Shown here: positions 25,496-34,043 of the stretch, piece by piece
Numbering within the stretch: the first letter of the stretch is position 1
Layout of the letters: the number at the start of each line of letters is the position of its first letter
Assembly: GCA_036268875.1 (NCBI GenBank)
Contig: DATATI010000002.1
Coordinates: 1 to 64,000, forward strand
Source of the DNA: Polyangia bacterium
GTDB lineage: Bacteria > Myxococcota_A > Polyangia > Fen-1088
DNA: 64,000 nucleotides
Direction of reading: 5' to 3'
Notes under the pieces: model-generated
What the model saw: the letters and a program-made list of their open reading frames with translations, nothing else
Told to the model about the DNA's origin: nothing
Database searches by the model: none
Position numbers and translations under genes: made by a program

Positions 25496-26742
25496 GACAT
25501 CACCTGGGGTGGCGTCGGTGATTCAGCGTCGGACAATAGCCGCGCGGTGCGCAAGGCCAGCAACTCGGCGGCGTCTTCGACGGTGCAATCGCGTCCCACC
25601 GCCGCGCGCTGGCGGCCCATGCGCCGGGCCGCCAAGGCCACCGTGATGGCGCGGTAGCGCAGCAAGCTGACCGCGTCGCGCCCCTCCGGCGCCACCTCGC
25701 GCGGCGCCTGTACCAACAAGCGGGTCAGCCCCATCTGCAGCAGCGCCGCGATGGGCACCGCCACCATCGCGCCCATGACGCCGCCAAGAGCACCCAGCGC
25801 CACCACGGTCAACAAGACCAGCAGCGGATTGATCCCCACCGACTTTCCCATCACGAAAGGCGTCAGCAGATAGTCGCTGGCCATGCGCAGGGCCGCGGCG
25901 AAAATAATCACCGGGACGATCAGCGACGTCTCCGTGCCCGCCGCGCACAGCACGCCGACCGCCGCCGCCATCAGCGGGCCGGCGATGGGAATGACCTCGG
26001 CGAAGGCGGCGATGGTCCCCAGGGCCAGCGCGCCGGGGACGCCGCTGATCAAATAAAAGATCGTCGTCACTGTGCCGACGATGAAAGACAGCAGCGCCTG
26101 CCCGCGCACGAAGGCGCCCAGCCGCCCGTCGATCTCGTCCATCAGCACGCGGCCCGCGTCGCGGCGCTCGGGCGCGACCAGCTTCAGGATCCCGCGCTGG
26201 ATGGTGGCCCGTTCGGTGATCCAGGCGTAGGCGCCCACCAGCGCCGCGGCGGCCGCCCACAGCGGATCGCCCAAGCTTTCGACGGCGGTCCAGTTCGCGC
26301 TGGTCACCGTCGCCAGGCCGCAATCACCGGGCAGCGCTTGCTGGATGGTGCTGGTCAGCAGGTGCGACGGACGCGACAGGGTCCAGGCGCGCAGCGATCG
26401 ACAGATCTGCGGCGCGCGCTCGGCGACGTGTCCAATTTGATCGGCCACCGTCGGGAACAGCAGCAAAGCGGCGCCGCCGCAGATCATCACCAGCAGCGCC
26501 AGCACCAGAAATCCGGCCACATGGCGGGGGATGCCCCGTCCGGTCAGCCACATCACCGCGGGCTCGCTGGACACGGCCAGCACCAACCCGAGGACCAGAT
26601 ACGGCAGCACGCCGCCGGCCAGCGACAGCAAGGCGAACGCCCCCGCCACCGCGACCGCCACCAATGTCGCCAGCACCAACCGGCGCGGCGTCCACGCCGG
26701 CGGCGCCGTGGTGGCGCCGGGCGCAGGATCGATCGCCGTCAT
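25492..26742 (-). CDS. AI-2E family (PerM-like) membrane transporter, first of pair
   Basis: The 416-residue protein shows the standard AI-2E family signature in its C-terminal half: GVPGALALGTIAAFAEVIPIAGP, then SDYLLTPFVMGKSVGINPLLVLL and GALGGVMGAMVAVPIAA. The N-terminal helices start near residue 20 after a Pro/Ala-rich leader. The C-terminal 70 residues are soluble. It is the first gene of a two-gene unit with a second, more divergent paralogue overlapping by four bases. A sigma-54-like element lies at 26829-26844. Whether it handles autoinducer-2, another small molecule, or ions cannot be told from sequence. Confidence 0.88.
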   Translation of the reverse strand: MTAIDPAPGATTAPPAWTPRRLVLATLVAVAVAGAFALLSLAGGVLPYLVLGLVLAVSSEPAVMWLTGRGIPRHVAGFLVLALLVMICGGAALLLFPTVADQIGHVAERAPQICRSLRAWTLSRPSHLLTSTIQQALPGDCGLATVTSANWTAVESLGDPLWAAAAALVGAYAWITERATIQRGILKLVAPERRDAGRVLMDEIDGRLGAFVRGQALLSFIVGTVTTIFYLISGVPGALALGTIAAFAEVIPIAGPLMAAAVGVLCAAGTETSLIVPVIIFAAALRMASDYLLTPFVMGKSVGINPLLVLLTVVALGALGGVMGAMVAVPIAALLQMGLTRLLVQAPREVAPEGRDAVSLLRYRAITVALAARRMGRQRAAVGRDCTVEDAAELLALRTARLLSDAESPTPPQVMS

Positions 26743-26828
26743 GCCAGCCGCCGGGCAACCAACTTGATTCCAAACGACGGGTTCATGGGCAAGGGCTCCT
26801 GGTTGCAGATTTGGTGTTGCACAAGTCC

Positions 26829-26844
26829 ATCAAGCGGCGTGCCA
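26829..26844 (-). promoter_or_regulatory. Sigma-54-like -24/-12 element before AI-2E pair
   Basis: On the minus strand the sequence is TGGCAC-GCCGC-TTGAT, the same form as before the Ser/Thr kinase operon and nearly that before the YtxH operon. A start point near 26818 gives a leader of about 76 bases. The gap from 26743 to 26969 holds no other feature I can name. Confidence 0.45.
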
Positions 26845-26969
26845 GAAACAGCGTGCGTGCGACGCTCGAAAACGCCGAGAACAACGTCGTTGGGCGAATG
26901 CGATCGCGACAATCTGTTACCCAGCAGTGACGCCGCTACCGACCGGCAACCAAGCGGCTGCGCGCGCTT

Positions 26970-28493
26970 TCAGCCCGGCTTGGTATGGCCCTTTGGCGGC
27001 GTGAGCAGCGCCTGGTCAACGGCCGGTGGCTGCTTGGGCAGGCGCACCGTGAAGCACGTTCCTTCTCCGCGCGCCGAGCGAACCGTGATCGTCCCGCTGT
27101 GCGCGTCGACGATGCGGCGAACGATGTAAAGACCCAGACCCAGGCTGTGGCGTCCCGCGCCTGGGCCGCGGCGGTAGGCTTCGAAGACGTGGGGCAGGAA
27201 CTCCGGCGCGATGGGCTCGCCTTGATTCTCCACCGACAGATCAAGGGCCTTGCCGTCGGGCACCGTCGCGCAGGTCACGGCGACCGCGGTGCCGGCGGCG
27301 CTGTATTTCACGGCGTTGCCCAGCAGGTTTTGCAGCACCTGGTGCAGCCGATCGGGATCCCAGGTGCCGCGCAGGTCGCCCTGCTTGCGCAGCGAAAATT
27401 CGCGGCCGGCGTGGGCGGCGCGCGCCTCGTTGACCGCGTCGTCGGCGATGACGCCCAGATCGCAGGTCCGCAGGCGGACCGGAATGCCCTTGCCCAGCGC
27501 CGCCGCGGTGTAGTCGAACAGATCTTCGATCATCCGCCCCATGCGGCTGGCGCTTGAAGTGATGCGCGTGGCGGTCTTCACGCGCCGGTCGTCCGGCAGC
27601 GAATCAGCGCGGGCCAGGATGGCGGCGTTCATGGCGATCGCCGACAGCGGGTTGCGCAGATCATGGCTGGCGATGGCCATGACCTGACGTTGATAGGCCT
27701 CGGTGGCGCGCAGCTCGGTCAGATCGTCGAACTGGATCAACGTGGCCGCCTTGGCCCCGTCGTCGCCAATGACATCCAGGCGGCGCAGCCGCACCACTGC
27801 GCTGCCGCGCGCGCCGACCACCTTGAAGTCCTCTGACTCGGCGTCGCCGCCGCCCAGCGCAGCCGCCAGCGCCTGCCGACCGCGCGGCACGTCCGGCAGG
27901 CGCGCCGAACCGGCCACCAGTTCGGCCAGCGTCTCCGCGTGGGCCAGATCGGCGCCCAGCATTTCCAATGAACGGGCGTTGCGCAGCAAGATGCGGCCGT
28001 GCGGATCGGCGATGATCAGGCCCGCGGGGAGCTGTTCGATCACCGCATTCAAAAGACTCTGCTGGTTTTGTATGCGCGTCTCGGCCAGCTGGCGCTCCCG
28101 TTCAGCCAGGCTGGCGCGGCTGGCCCGGCGCACCACCTGATCCAGGCGATCGCGCGACAGCGCTCGCTTGGGCAAATAATCGGCGGCGCCGGCGTTCAGC
28201 AGGCGCACCACCACGTCGGCGTCATCGAGGCCGGTCAACATGACGACCGGCACCAGGACCTTGGCCACGCCGAACGCCGCCAGCGCCGAGAAGCCGTCGC
28301 CATCGGGCAGCGAATAGTCCAGTAGCACGCAGTCCACCGCCGATGGATGATCGCGCAGCCGGGTCATCGCCTGTCCCAGAGATCCCGCCTCGGCGACCTG
28401 AAACCCGAGACCCTCGCCCAGGCGGCGCACGGCCATGCGATCCACCTCGTCGTCGTCGACGACCAGGACGTTCAAGATCTGGGGGGCGTTCAC
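26970..28493 (-). CDS. Receiver-PAS-histidine kinase
   Basis: The 507-residue protein has an N-terminal receiver (LVVDDDEVDRMAVRRL; phospho-acceptor Asp in LLDYSLPDGDG), a short coiled linker, a PAS domain (about 150-270, LPAGLIIADPHGRILLRN), a HisKA dimerisation domain with the H-box IASHDLRNPLSAI, and a HATPase_c domain with the G-box LGLGLYIVRRIVDAHSG. It is cytoplasmic. The GTG at 28493 is taken as start because it overlaps the upstream receiver gene's TGA by four bases (GTGA); an in-frame upstream start at 28514 would overlap more. It is the last gene of a four-gene kinase operon. Confidence 0.88.
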   Translation of the reverse strand: MNAPQILNVLVVDDDEVDRMAVRRLGEGLGFQVAEAGSLGQAMTRLRDHPSAVDCVLLDYSLPDGDGFSALAAFGVAKVLVPVVMLTGLDDADVVVRLLNAGAADYLPKRALSRDRLDQVVRRASRASLAERERQLAETRIQNQQSLLNAVIEQLPAGLIIADPHGRILLRNARSLEMLGADLAHAETLAELVAGSARLPDVPRGRQALAAALGGGDAESEDFKVVGARGSAVVRLRRLDVIGDDGAKAATLIQFDDLTELRATEAYQRQVMAIASHDLRNPLSAIAMNAAILARADSLPDDRRVKTATRITSSASRMGRMIEDLFDYTAAALGKGIPVRLRTCDLGVIADDAVNEARAAHAGREFSLRKQGDLRGTWDPDRLHQVLQNLLGNAVKYSAAGTAVAVTCATVPDGKALDLSVENQGEPIAPEFLPHVFEAYRRGPGAGRHSLGLGLYIVRRIVDAHSGTITVRSARGEGTCFTVRLPKQPPAVDQALLTPPKGHTKPG

Positions 28494-28954
28494 GGAAGCT
28501 CGACCAGCGTCCAATACTTGTTCAAAGTGCTCATCAATTCGGAAAAGCCAAGGAACGAGACCGGCTTCAGCAGATAGCCGGCCACGTTCAGATGATACGC
28601 CTCGACCTTATCGCGGTCGTCGTTCGACGTGGTCAGCACCACCACCGGCAGCGACGACAGCGCGGGATCGCGGCGAATGGCGTGCAGAAACTCGAGGCCG
28701 TTCATGCGCGGCATGTTCAGATCCAGCAGCACCAGGCGGCGCTGCGCCGGCACCACCCCGTTGCGCAGCATCTCCAGCGCCTCGACGCCGTTGCCCGCGG
28801 TCCACAGCGGGTTGGTGATGTTGTTCTTGCGAAAGGCGCGGCGGACGTTTTCCACGTCCACCTCGTCGTCCTCGACCAGCAAGATGTTCAGCGGGTGTCC
28901 GGTCAGGGCGGCGCTTTTTTCTTCCGCCGAGATCTCATGGTCGGGGTCGTTCAT
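28490..28954 (-). CDS. Rcp1-type single-domain response regulator
   Basis: The 154-residue protein is a receiver of the Rcp1 type, recognised by LLVEDDEVDVENVRRAF, the Asp-bearing LVLLDLNMPRMNGLEFL, VVVLTTS and the Lys of LLKPVSF. Such regulators usually pair with phytochrome-like or CHASE3 kinases. There is no output domain. It overlaps the upstream kinase stop by four bases and the downstream kinase start by four bases, so it sits in the middle of a phosphorelay operon. Confidence 0.9.
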   Translation of the reverse strand: MNDPDHEISAEEKSAALTGHPLNILLVEDDEVDVENVRRAFRKNNITNPLWTAGNGVEALEMLRNGVVPAQRRLVLLDLNMPRMNGLEFLHAIRRDPALSSLPVVVLTTSNDDRDKVEAYHLNVAGYLLKPVSFLGFSELMSTLNKYWTLVELP

Positions 28955-30372
28955 GCGCGCTCCTGTGGTTGGTCATAGTGTTCGATGAACTGTTTGGGCC
29001 AGGCGACGTGGAAGGTGGCGCCCGCGCCCGGCGACGACTCCACCCAGGTGGTCCCGCCCCGGCTCTCGACGATCTTTCGCACCGTCGCCAGCCCGATGCC
29101 GGTGCCGCCTGTCTTGTCGCGCGACTCCAGGGTCTGGAACACGCCCCAGATGCGTTCGTGAAACTCCTTGGCGATCCCCGGGCCATTGTCCTTGACGGTG
29201 AAGTCCCAGAACATCCCGCTGTCCGCCACGTCGATCTGGACCCGCAGGTGGTCGGTCTGTCCGTGCTTGAGCGCGTTATCGATCAGGTTCTGGAAGACCT
29301 GCTGCATCGGCACCGGCTCGGCGGTCAACTGCGGTAGGTGGGCGCCGATCTCCACCGTGGCCTTGGCGCTGGGGGACAAAAGCTCGACGATGTTGCGTAA
29401 AAGCTTGCCCACGTCGACCCGTTCGGGCGTCGACCGCTGCTGCCCGGCGCGCGAGTAGGAAAGGATCCCATCGACCAGCGCCTCCAGGCGCGCCACCCGG
29501 CCACGCAGCTGCAGCAGGTACTTGCGGCTGGTGTCGTTCAGGTGCTCGCCCATGTCTTCTTCGACCCAGGTGGACAGGCTGGCGATCCCGCGCAGCGGGG
29601 CCTTCAGATCGTGCGAGGCGGCGTACGCGAACCGATCCAGATCGCGGTTGCTGCGCTCGAGATCGCGGATCAGGCGCTCACGCTCGCGCTTTTCGTTCAC
29701 CAGACGCGCTTCCAGTCTCTCGCGCCGATCGAGGTCGCGCTGGATGCGCACCAGGCCCACGCCCATCCCTGCCAAGATGCCGGTGGCGCTGAGGATGATG
29801 GCGATGGCGATGTGATCAAAACGCGCTTTTACTTGCCGGCGCCGGGCCAGCAGGCGTTCCTCTTCGTGCATCATCTCGTCGATGAGCCCGCGCACCTGAT
29901 CGGTCAGGAACCGGCCGCGCTCGATGCGCGCGCGCAGCGGCGGACCATAACTGGATTCGCTCTCGGCGAGCCGCTCGTCGATGGTGGTGTCAACCAGGCG
30001 CAGCCGGTCCATGCCGCTGCCGCGCAACGCCCGTGCCCGAGCCTTCTGCTCCGGGTTGTCCGAGACCAGCCCTTCCAGGTGAGCCGTGGAAACCGCGAAG
30101 CGATCGGCGAACGGCGGCTTCGCCGCTTGCAAATAGCGAGCGTCGTCGGTCAACAGATAGCCGCGCTCCATGCTTTCGGCATCCAGCAGCAGCAGCAACG
30201 ATCGATCCAGCGCCGCCGCCACGTCATAGGAGTGGCTGACGGAATCGTCGACCACCTGCGATTTTCTTTCGATGACGAAGGCCAGGCCGGTCACCACCAG
30301 CAGCAATACACCGGCCGCCAGCGTGAAGACGATGGCTCGTGCTTTCGGATGTATTTCCGGCAGGACCGCCAT
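28951..30372 (-). CDS. Membrane histidine kinase with CHASE3 sensor domain
   Basis: The 473-residue protein has a first helix (about 14-36), an extracytoplasmic CHASE3 domain with the typical ESMERGYLLTDDARYL block, a second helix (about 200-222), a coiled coil with Arg-Glu repeats, HisKA with YAASHDLKAPLRGIASL, and HATPase_c with GTGIGLATVRKIVESRGG. CHASE3 ligands are unknown. This architecture is often paired with Rcp1-type receivers, as it is here. ATG 30372 is preferred; the frame opens at a TTG at 30411. It starts 47 bases after the Ser/Thr kinase stop and is probably co-transcribed with it. Confidence 0.88.
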   Translation of the reverse strand: MAVLPEIHPKARAIVFTLAAGVLLLVVTGLAFVIERKSQVVDDSVSHSYDVAAALDRSLLLLLDAESMERGYLLTDDARYLQAAKPPFADRFAVSTAHLEGLVSDNPEQKARARALRGSGMDRLRLVDTTIDERLAESESSYGPPLRARIERGRFLTDQVRGLIDEMMHEEERLLARRRQVKARFDHIAIAIILSATGILAGMGVGLVRIQRDLDRRERLEARLVNEKRERERLIRDLERSNRDLDRFAYAASHDLKAPLRGIASLSTWVEEDMGEHLNDTSRKYLLQLRGRVARLEALVDGILSYSRAGQQRSTPERVDVGKLLRNIVELLSPSAKATVEIGAHLPQLTAEPVPMQQVFQNLIDNALKHGQTDHLRVQIDVADSGMFWDFTVKDNGPGIAKEFHERIWGVFQTLESRDKTGGTGIGLATVRKIVESRGGTTWVESSPGAGATFHVAWPKQFIEHYDQPQERA

Positions 30373-30419
30373 TCCGTCGACCGTCTGTCGCGCGGCGGAA
30401 ATCGCCGCCAAGCACCGGT

Positions 30420-31742
30420 TCAGATCTTCAAGCGAGCACGAGCAGCGTCAATCCATTGACCGAATCCCTCCGCCACCCGACGCGCCTCCAGCCGCGCGGA
30501 AGACGACGCCGACGTCACCGCCCGCTGCGTGTCCAGCGGAGCGCTCATGCGGGCGCCGAGCAGCAGCACCAATACGATCAGCGTCAGCGTCACGCCGGCC
30601 AGGGCGCGCGGCGAGTAATAGCGCGCCGGCACCAGCAGCTCGTCGTCGAACGAATCGTCCTCCAGCGCGGTCATCGGCGCCGACACCAGCGACAGCGCGA
30701 CGTATGGAGACGACGAGGACGACGAAGATGAAGAATGCGACGGTGACGACAGCGATGAAGACGACGTCGAAAACAACGTCGACGGGCAACTGGTCGGCGG
30801 CAGCTCCAGCGCGCCGCACTGCCTGAGCGCCGCTTCCAGGGCCTCGGCAAACTCGAGCACCGACGAGAAACGGTCGTCGCGCGCGCGGGCCATCCCTTTG
30901 CGCAGCACCGCTTCGACCTCGGCGGCCGGCCACGAGACCTGGTCGGACAGGGTCTCTGGCTCGCCGTGAACGATGGCCGACAAGGTCGCCAGCGGCGTGT
31001 CGCCCCGAAACGGCGGCCGCCCCGCCAGCAGCGTGTGCGCCACCGCGGCCAACGCGAACTGGTCACTGCGCGCGTCGATCTCCTCGCGGCGGCCCAGCGC
31101 CTGCTCCGGCGACATGTACTCGGGCGTGCCCATCACCCTGCTGTCGGTGGTGATGCGCGGTCCGACGCCCGAGATCGAAATCCCAAAGTCGATCACCTTC
31201 ACCACCGGCGCCTGTCCCGACACCGTGATAAGGACAATGTTCTCCGGCTTGAGATCGCGGTGGATGACGCCCACCGCGTGCGCCGCCGCCAGGGCGCTGG
31301 CCACCTGACGAACAATCGACATCACCTCGACCGGCGCCAGCAGGCGCCCGCTGCGCAGGTCGGTGGCAAGATCAGGGCCGTCGATGAATTCGAGCACCAG
31401 ATAAGGAACGCCGTTCGGCGTGATGTTGAAGTCAACCACCTGCACCACGTTGGGGTGGCGCACGCCAGCCAGGATCTCCGCCTCGCGGCGAAAGCGCGCC
31501 AGTGATTCAGGGTGGTAGGCCAACTCGGCCTGCAACGCCTTCACGGCGAAGTACCCTGGCAAGCGCTGGTGAGCGGCCAAATACACCTCGCCCATCCCGC
31601 CCGAGGCGATGCGCTGGACGATGCGATAGGTGTTGTCCAGCACTGTGTCCGGTCCGAAGATCGCGCTGCCGGACGGGGAGAAGCCTGACATTATTTGGGG
31701 GGAATTACTGGGCGACTCGGAGGCGGCTAGTACATTTTCCAT
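30420..31742 (-). CDS. Membrane-anchored Ser/Thr protein kinase (PknB-like)
   Basis: The 440-residue protein has a Hanks-type kinase domain at about 38-310: glycine loop IASGGMGEVYLA, catalytic Lys in FAVKAL, HRDLKPEN catalytic loop, DFGIS metal-binding motif and GTPEYMSPEQ. After it come a poly-Ser segment (about 320-345), an acidic juxtamembrane part (LEDDSFDDELL), one transmembrane helix (AGVTLTLIVLVLLLGA) and a short extracytoplasmic tail of about 50 residues. GAAGGAA-type purines precede the ATG. It leads an operon with three two-component genes, so Ser/Thr and His-Asp signalling may be wired together. A sigma-54-like element lies about 33 bases upstream. Confidence 0.93.
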   Translation of the reverse strand: MENVLAASESPSNSPQIMSGFSPSGSAIFGPDTVLDNTYRIVQRIASGGMGEVYLAAHQRLPGYFAVKALQAELAYHPESLARFRREAEILAGVRHPNVVQVVDFNITPNGVPYLVLEFIDGPDLATDLRSGRLLAPVEVMSIVRQVASALAAAHAVGVIHRDLKPENIVLITVSGQAPVVKVIDFGISISGVGPRITTDSRVMGTPEYMSPEQALGRREEIDARSDQFALAAVAHTLLAGRPPFRGDTPLATLSAIVHGEPETLSDQVSWPAAEVEAVLRKGMARARDDRFSSVLEFAEALEAALRQCGALELPPTSCPSTLFSTSSSSLSSPSHSSSSSSSSSPYVALSLVSAPMTALEDDSFDDELLVPARYYSPRALAGVTLTLIVLVLLLGARMSAPLDTQRAVTSASSSARLEARRVAEGFGQWIDAARARLKI

Positions 31743-32109
31743 TGGGTGTTCCTTCGTGGGGCGCGCTGATGTTCATCAAGATGTGTGCCATGGCGCGACA
31801 GCCTCCGAAGCCCGTGTCGGCGGTTCGGCGGTGGCAGCACCGGCGGCAAATCGGTTTCGCCGCGGTAGCAACGTCACCTCCTGGAAACACTGGCTCGCGG
31901 TTGCGACCCTGCCTTCCACGCTATCTGATCGATAGGCAGACCCCACTCGCGGGACCAAACTCGCGTGGAAAAAATTGGCCCCGACGGCCTGCATCGCACC
32001 GATTTTTCTAGCGGTCCTGCCCGTTAGCGGAAGAGCCGCGGGCACCGATTCAAGGCGCGGGCGATGATCCAGCGCTGACGTGGCGTGCGGCTTGCTTTGT
32101 GGTGGCGAC
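31743..32109. other. Divergent intergenic region between Ser/Thr kinase and RpoH-like genes
   Basis: These 367 bases hold no convincing gene. Besides the sigma-54-like element at 31775-31790 there is a small inverted repeat, CTATC-N5-GATAG, near 31920-31934, and two ACTCGCG copies near 31947 and 31963. It must contain the start signals for both flanking genes. No RNA gene was recognised. Confidence 0.6.
31775..31790 (-). promoter_or_regulatory. Sigma-54-like -24/-12 element before Ser/Thr kinase operon
   Basis: On the minus strand the sequence is TGGCAC-ACATC-TTGAT. It has a perfect -24 half, the right five-base spacer and the same TTGAT -12 half as the element before the AI-2E pair. A start point near 31764 would give a 22-base leader that still includes the GAAGGAA ribosome-binding site before ATG 31742. 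Confidence 0.5.
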
Positions 32110-33162
32110 ATGCAAAGCAACGCGGAAAGAATCGAATCGTCAAGTGACGATCGCGGTCCCCACTCGACCGGCGCCGTTGGCCGGTCCGGCAAGAACAAAA
32201 GCGCCGCCCTGAGCAGCGTGGCCGAGGAGGCCGCACCAGGTGAAGACCGGGACGGCGGCGGCGCGCGGGCTCCTCGCTCGGACGTTCGGTCGTCGATGGG
32301 TTGGTACCTGCACGACGTGCGTCGGTACCCCCTGCTCTCGCGCGAGGAAGAGCACGAAATCGCCCTCGAGTACGCCCGCACCGGGAAGAAGGCGCTGGCC
32401 GATCGGTTGACCACCGCCAACCTGCGCCTGGTGGTCAAGATCGCCCTCGAGTACAAGCGCGCCCACCACAACCTGCTTGACCTGGTCCAGGAAGGAAACA
32501 TGGGTCTCGTGCGGGCGGTGGAAAAATACGACGCCCGCCGCGGGGTCAAACTGGCGACCTACGCCTCCTGGTGGATTCGCGCGTACATTTTGAAGTTCAT
32601 CTTGGCCAACGCGCGCCTGGTCAAGATCGGAACCACCCAGGCCCAGCGCCGGTTGTTCTTCGGCCTTGGCCGCGAGCGGACGCGCCTGGAAAAACGCGGC
32701 GAAGGAAAGGCCGACACCAAACACCTGGCCGCCGTCTTCGACGTCAACGAAAGCCTGATTGTCGAGATGGAGCGACGCCTTGGCTCGAGCGAAGCCTCGC
32801 TGGACGCCCCGATGGCCCGCGGCATCGAAGGTGGCGACCGCACGCGCGGTGAATCGCTGAGCGCCGAGGCCGACGTGCGGCCCGACGTGCAGTCTGAAAC
32901 CTCCGAGTTCCGCGCGGCTCTGCAGCGCGAGCTGGCCGTCTTCGAGAAGACCTTGAAGGGCCGCGACATCGAAATCTTCCACGCCCGACTGGTGGCCGAA
33001 GACGGCAAGACCCTGATGGAGATCGCCGACACGTTCGGGGTCAGCCGTGAACGGGTACGCCAGATCGAATCGCGCCTGAAGAAGCGCCTGCGCCAGCACC
33101 TGCGCCAGACCCTGGGCGACGCCGTCCCCGCCGAGGGCGAAAGCGCCGCGCTGACGATGTGA
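32110..33162 (+). CDS. RpoH-like sigma-70 family (heat-shock type) sigma factor
   Basis: The 350-residue protein has sigma region 1.2 (SMGWYLHDVRRYPLLSREEE), region 2 (NLRLVVKIALEY, DLVQEGNMGLVRAVEKYD, LATYASWWIRAYI) and the RpoH-type block FILANARLVKIGTTQAQRRL, where other primary sigma factors differ. Region 3 is short, and region 4 is a clear helix-turn-helix at the C terminus (TLMEIADTFGVSRERVRQIESRLKKRL). The N-terminal 60 residues are Ser/Gly/Asp-rich and poorly conserved, so the start is uncertain: ATG 32110 is used, 32080 and a later ATG before GWYLHD are alternatives. RpoH factors drive heat-shock genes; myxobacteria have several paralogues, so its regulon may differ. Confidence 0.87.
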   Translation: MQSNAERIESSSDDRGPHSTGAVGRSGKNKSAALSSVAEEAAPGEDRDGGGARAPRSDVRSSMGWYLHDVRRYPLLSREEEHEIALEYARTGKKALADRLTTANLRLVVKIALEYKRAHHNLLDLVQEGNMGLVRAVEKYDARRGVKLATYASWWIRAYILKFILANARLVKIGTTQAQRRLFFGLGRERTRLEKRGEGKADTKHLAAVFDVNESLIVEMERRLGSSEASLDAPMARGIEGGDRTRGESLSAEADVRPDVQSETSEFRAALQRELAVFEKTLKGRDIEIFHARLVAEDGKTLMEIADTFGVSRERVRQIESRLKKRLRQHLRQTLGDAVPAEGESAALTM

Positions 33163-33177
33163 TCCGCCAGGGACGCG

Positions 33178-33194
33178 GCCGTCGTCGCGACGGC
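33178..33194. terminator. GC hairpin between converging genes
   Basis: GCCGTCG-TCG-CGACGGC forms a seven-base-pair stem with a three-base loop, placed between the rpoH-like stop (33162) and the stop of the converging exported protein (33205). There is no T-run on either side, so if it terminates transcription it does so weakly or with Rho. Confidence 0.4.
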
Positions 33195-33204
33195 TCGCGC
33201 CGCT

Positions 33205-33978
33205 TTACGGACGCACCACGGTCTTCGTCTTCCGCGGTGACTGCGGCGGCGGCTCGGGCGCCGGGCGCTTGATGCGGTAAAGCGCGCGCACCACGTCGCT
33301 GGTGCGGCTGTGGCCGAGCGCGAAGGCCGGCTGGCCATCGATGGCCTTCTTCAGATGCGCCGCCGCGCTTTCGAAATCATTTCCATCGCGGGCCTGCAGG
33401 CCGGCGCCGTACTCCAGCGCCGCCGCCAAAGTGGTCGGGTGATTGGCGTGCGCGCCTTGCTTGATGCGCTCGCCATCCCCGGGCCCGAGCACCCCGGCCA
33501 GCACGTCGACCACCTTCGCCACCAGCGCGTCCTGCGCCTCCACGAAGTGATCGGCGCGTCCGCTGGCGGTGGCCGCGCACACCACCGTCGCGTCGGCCAC
33601 CCGCACCGCGCGCACGTCAATGCGCACCGCCGGCGCCACCGAGCGGATCGCCGCGACGACGACGTACGCGGCGCCTGCCGCCTGTCCCGCTGCCTTGGCC
33701 GCCGCCTGATCAAACAGACCGGCCGGCTCTTTCACGCCGGTGGGGGGGTTCGCCGCCGCCCGAACCTTGCCGACCACCTGCAAGCCGGTCGACGACGCCA
33801 GGTCGTTGAAGACCATGTCGGCCAGGCCCACCGACAGCGGGGCGTACTTTGCCTTGCCGGTGGCGTTGTCGAACGGCAGCACGGTGATGGTGGCGGCCGG
33901 CGACTCGGGCGGCGCCGCCCAAGCCGACCCACCGACGGTCACCACCAGAAAAAGAAACCACACCATCACGCTTTTCAC
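33205..33978 (-). CDS. Exported CsgG/TolB-N-like protein with repeat-type C-terminal segment
   Basis: The protein of about 257 residues has a signal peptide (SVMVWFLFLVVTVGGSAWA) and then a fold pattern like CsgG/FlgO/TolB N-terminal domains: TITVLPFDN, SVGLADMVFNDLASS, LQVVGKVR, AAYVVVAAIRSVAPAVRID, VRVADATVV. The C-terminal part (ALEYGAGLQARDGNDFESAAAHLKKAI) looks like one TPR unit, then a Pro/Lys/Arg tail. Such proteins measure or build envelope lipoprotein assemblies; function here is unknown. GTG 33978 is used; GTG 33990 or ATG 33966 are possible. It converges on the rpoH-like gene and diverges from folA. Confidence 0.62.
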   Translation of the reverse strand: MKSVMVWFLFLVVTVGGSAWAAPPESPAATITVLPFDNATGKAKYAPLSVGLADMVFNDLASSTGLQVVGKVRAAANPPTGVKEPAGLFDQAAAKAAGQAAGAAYVVVAAIRSVAPAVRIDVRAVRVADATVVCAATASGRADHFVEAQDALVAKVVDVLAGVLGPGDGERIKQGAHANHPTTLAAALEYGAGLQARDGNDFESAAAHLKKAIDGQPAFALGHSRTSDVVRALYRIKRPAPEPPPQSPRKTKTVVRP

Positions 33979-34043
33979 GGCGCTGGCCACCCTAGCACGG
34001 GGCCGGCTTGCCAACAGTCGGCCCCGGTGGGCAATGATCGGCC

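Noticed and set aside
31920-31934. Inverted repeat CTATC-N5-GATAG in the kinase/rpoH gap
   Set aside because: Five-base arms are too short to call an operator without conservation data.
32081-32096. TGGCGT-N5-TTGCT, a further sigma-54-like element before the RpoH-like gene
   Set aside because: The -12 half and spacing are perfect, but the -24 half has two mismatches and the predicted start point (about 32107) leaves only three bases before ATG 32110. It would work only if translation starts further downstream.
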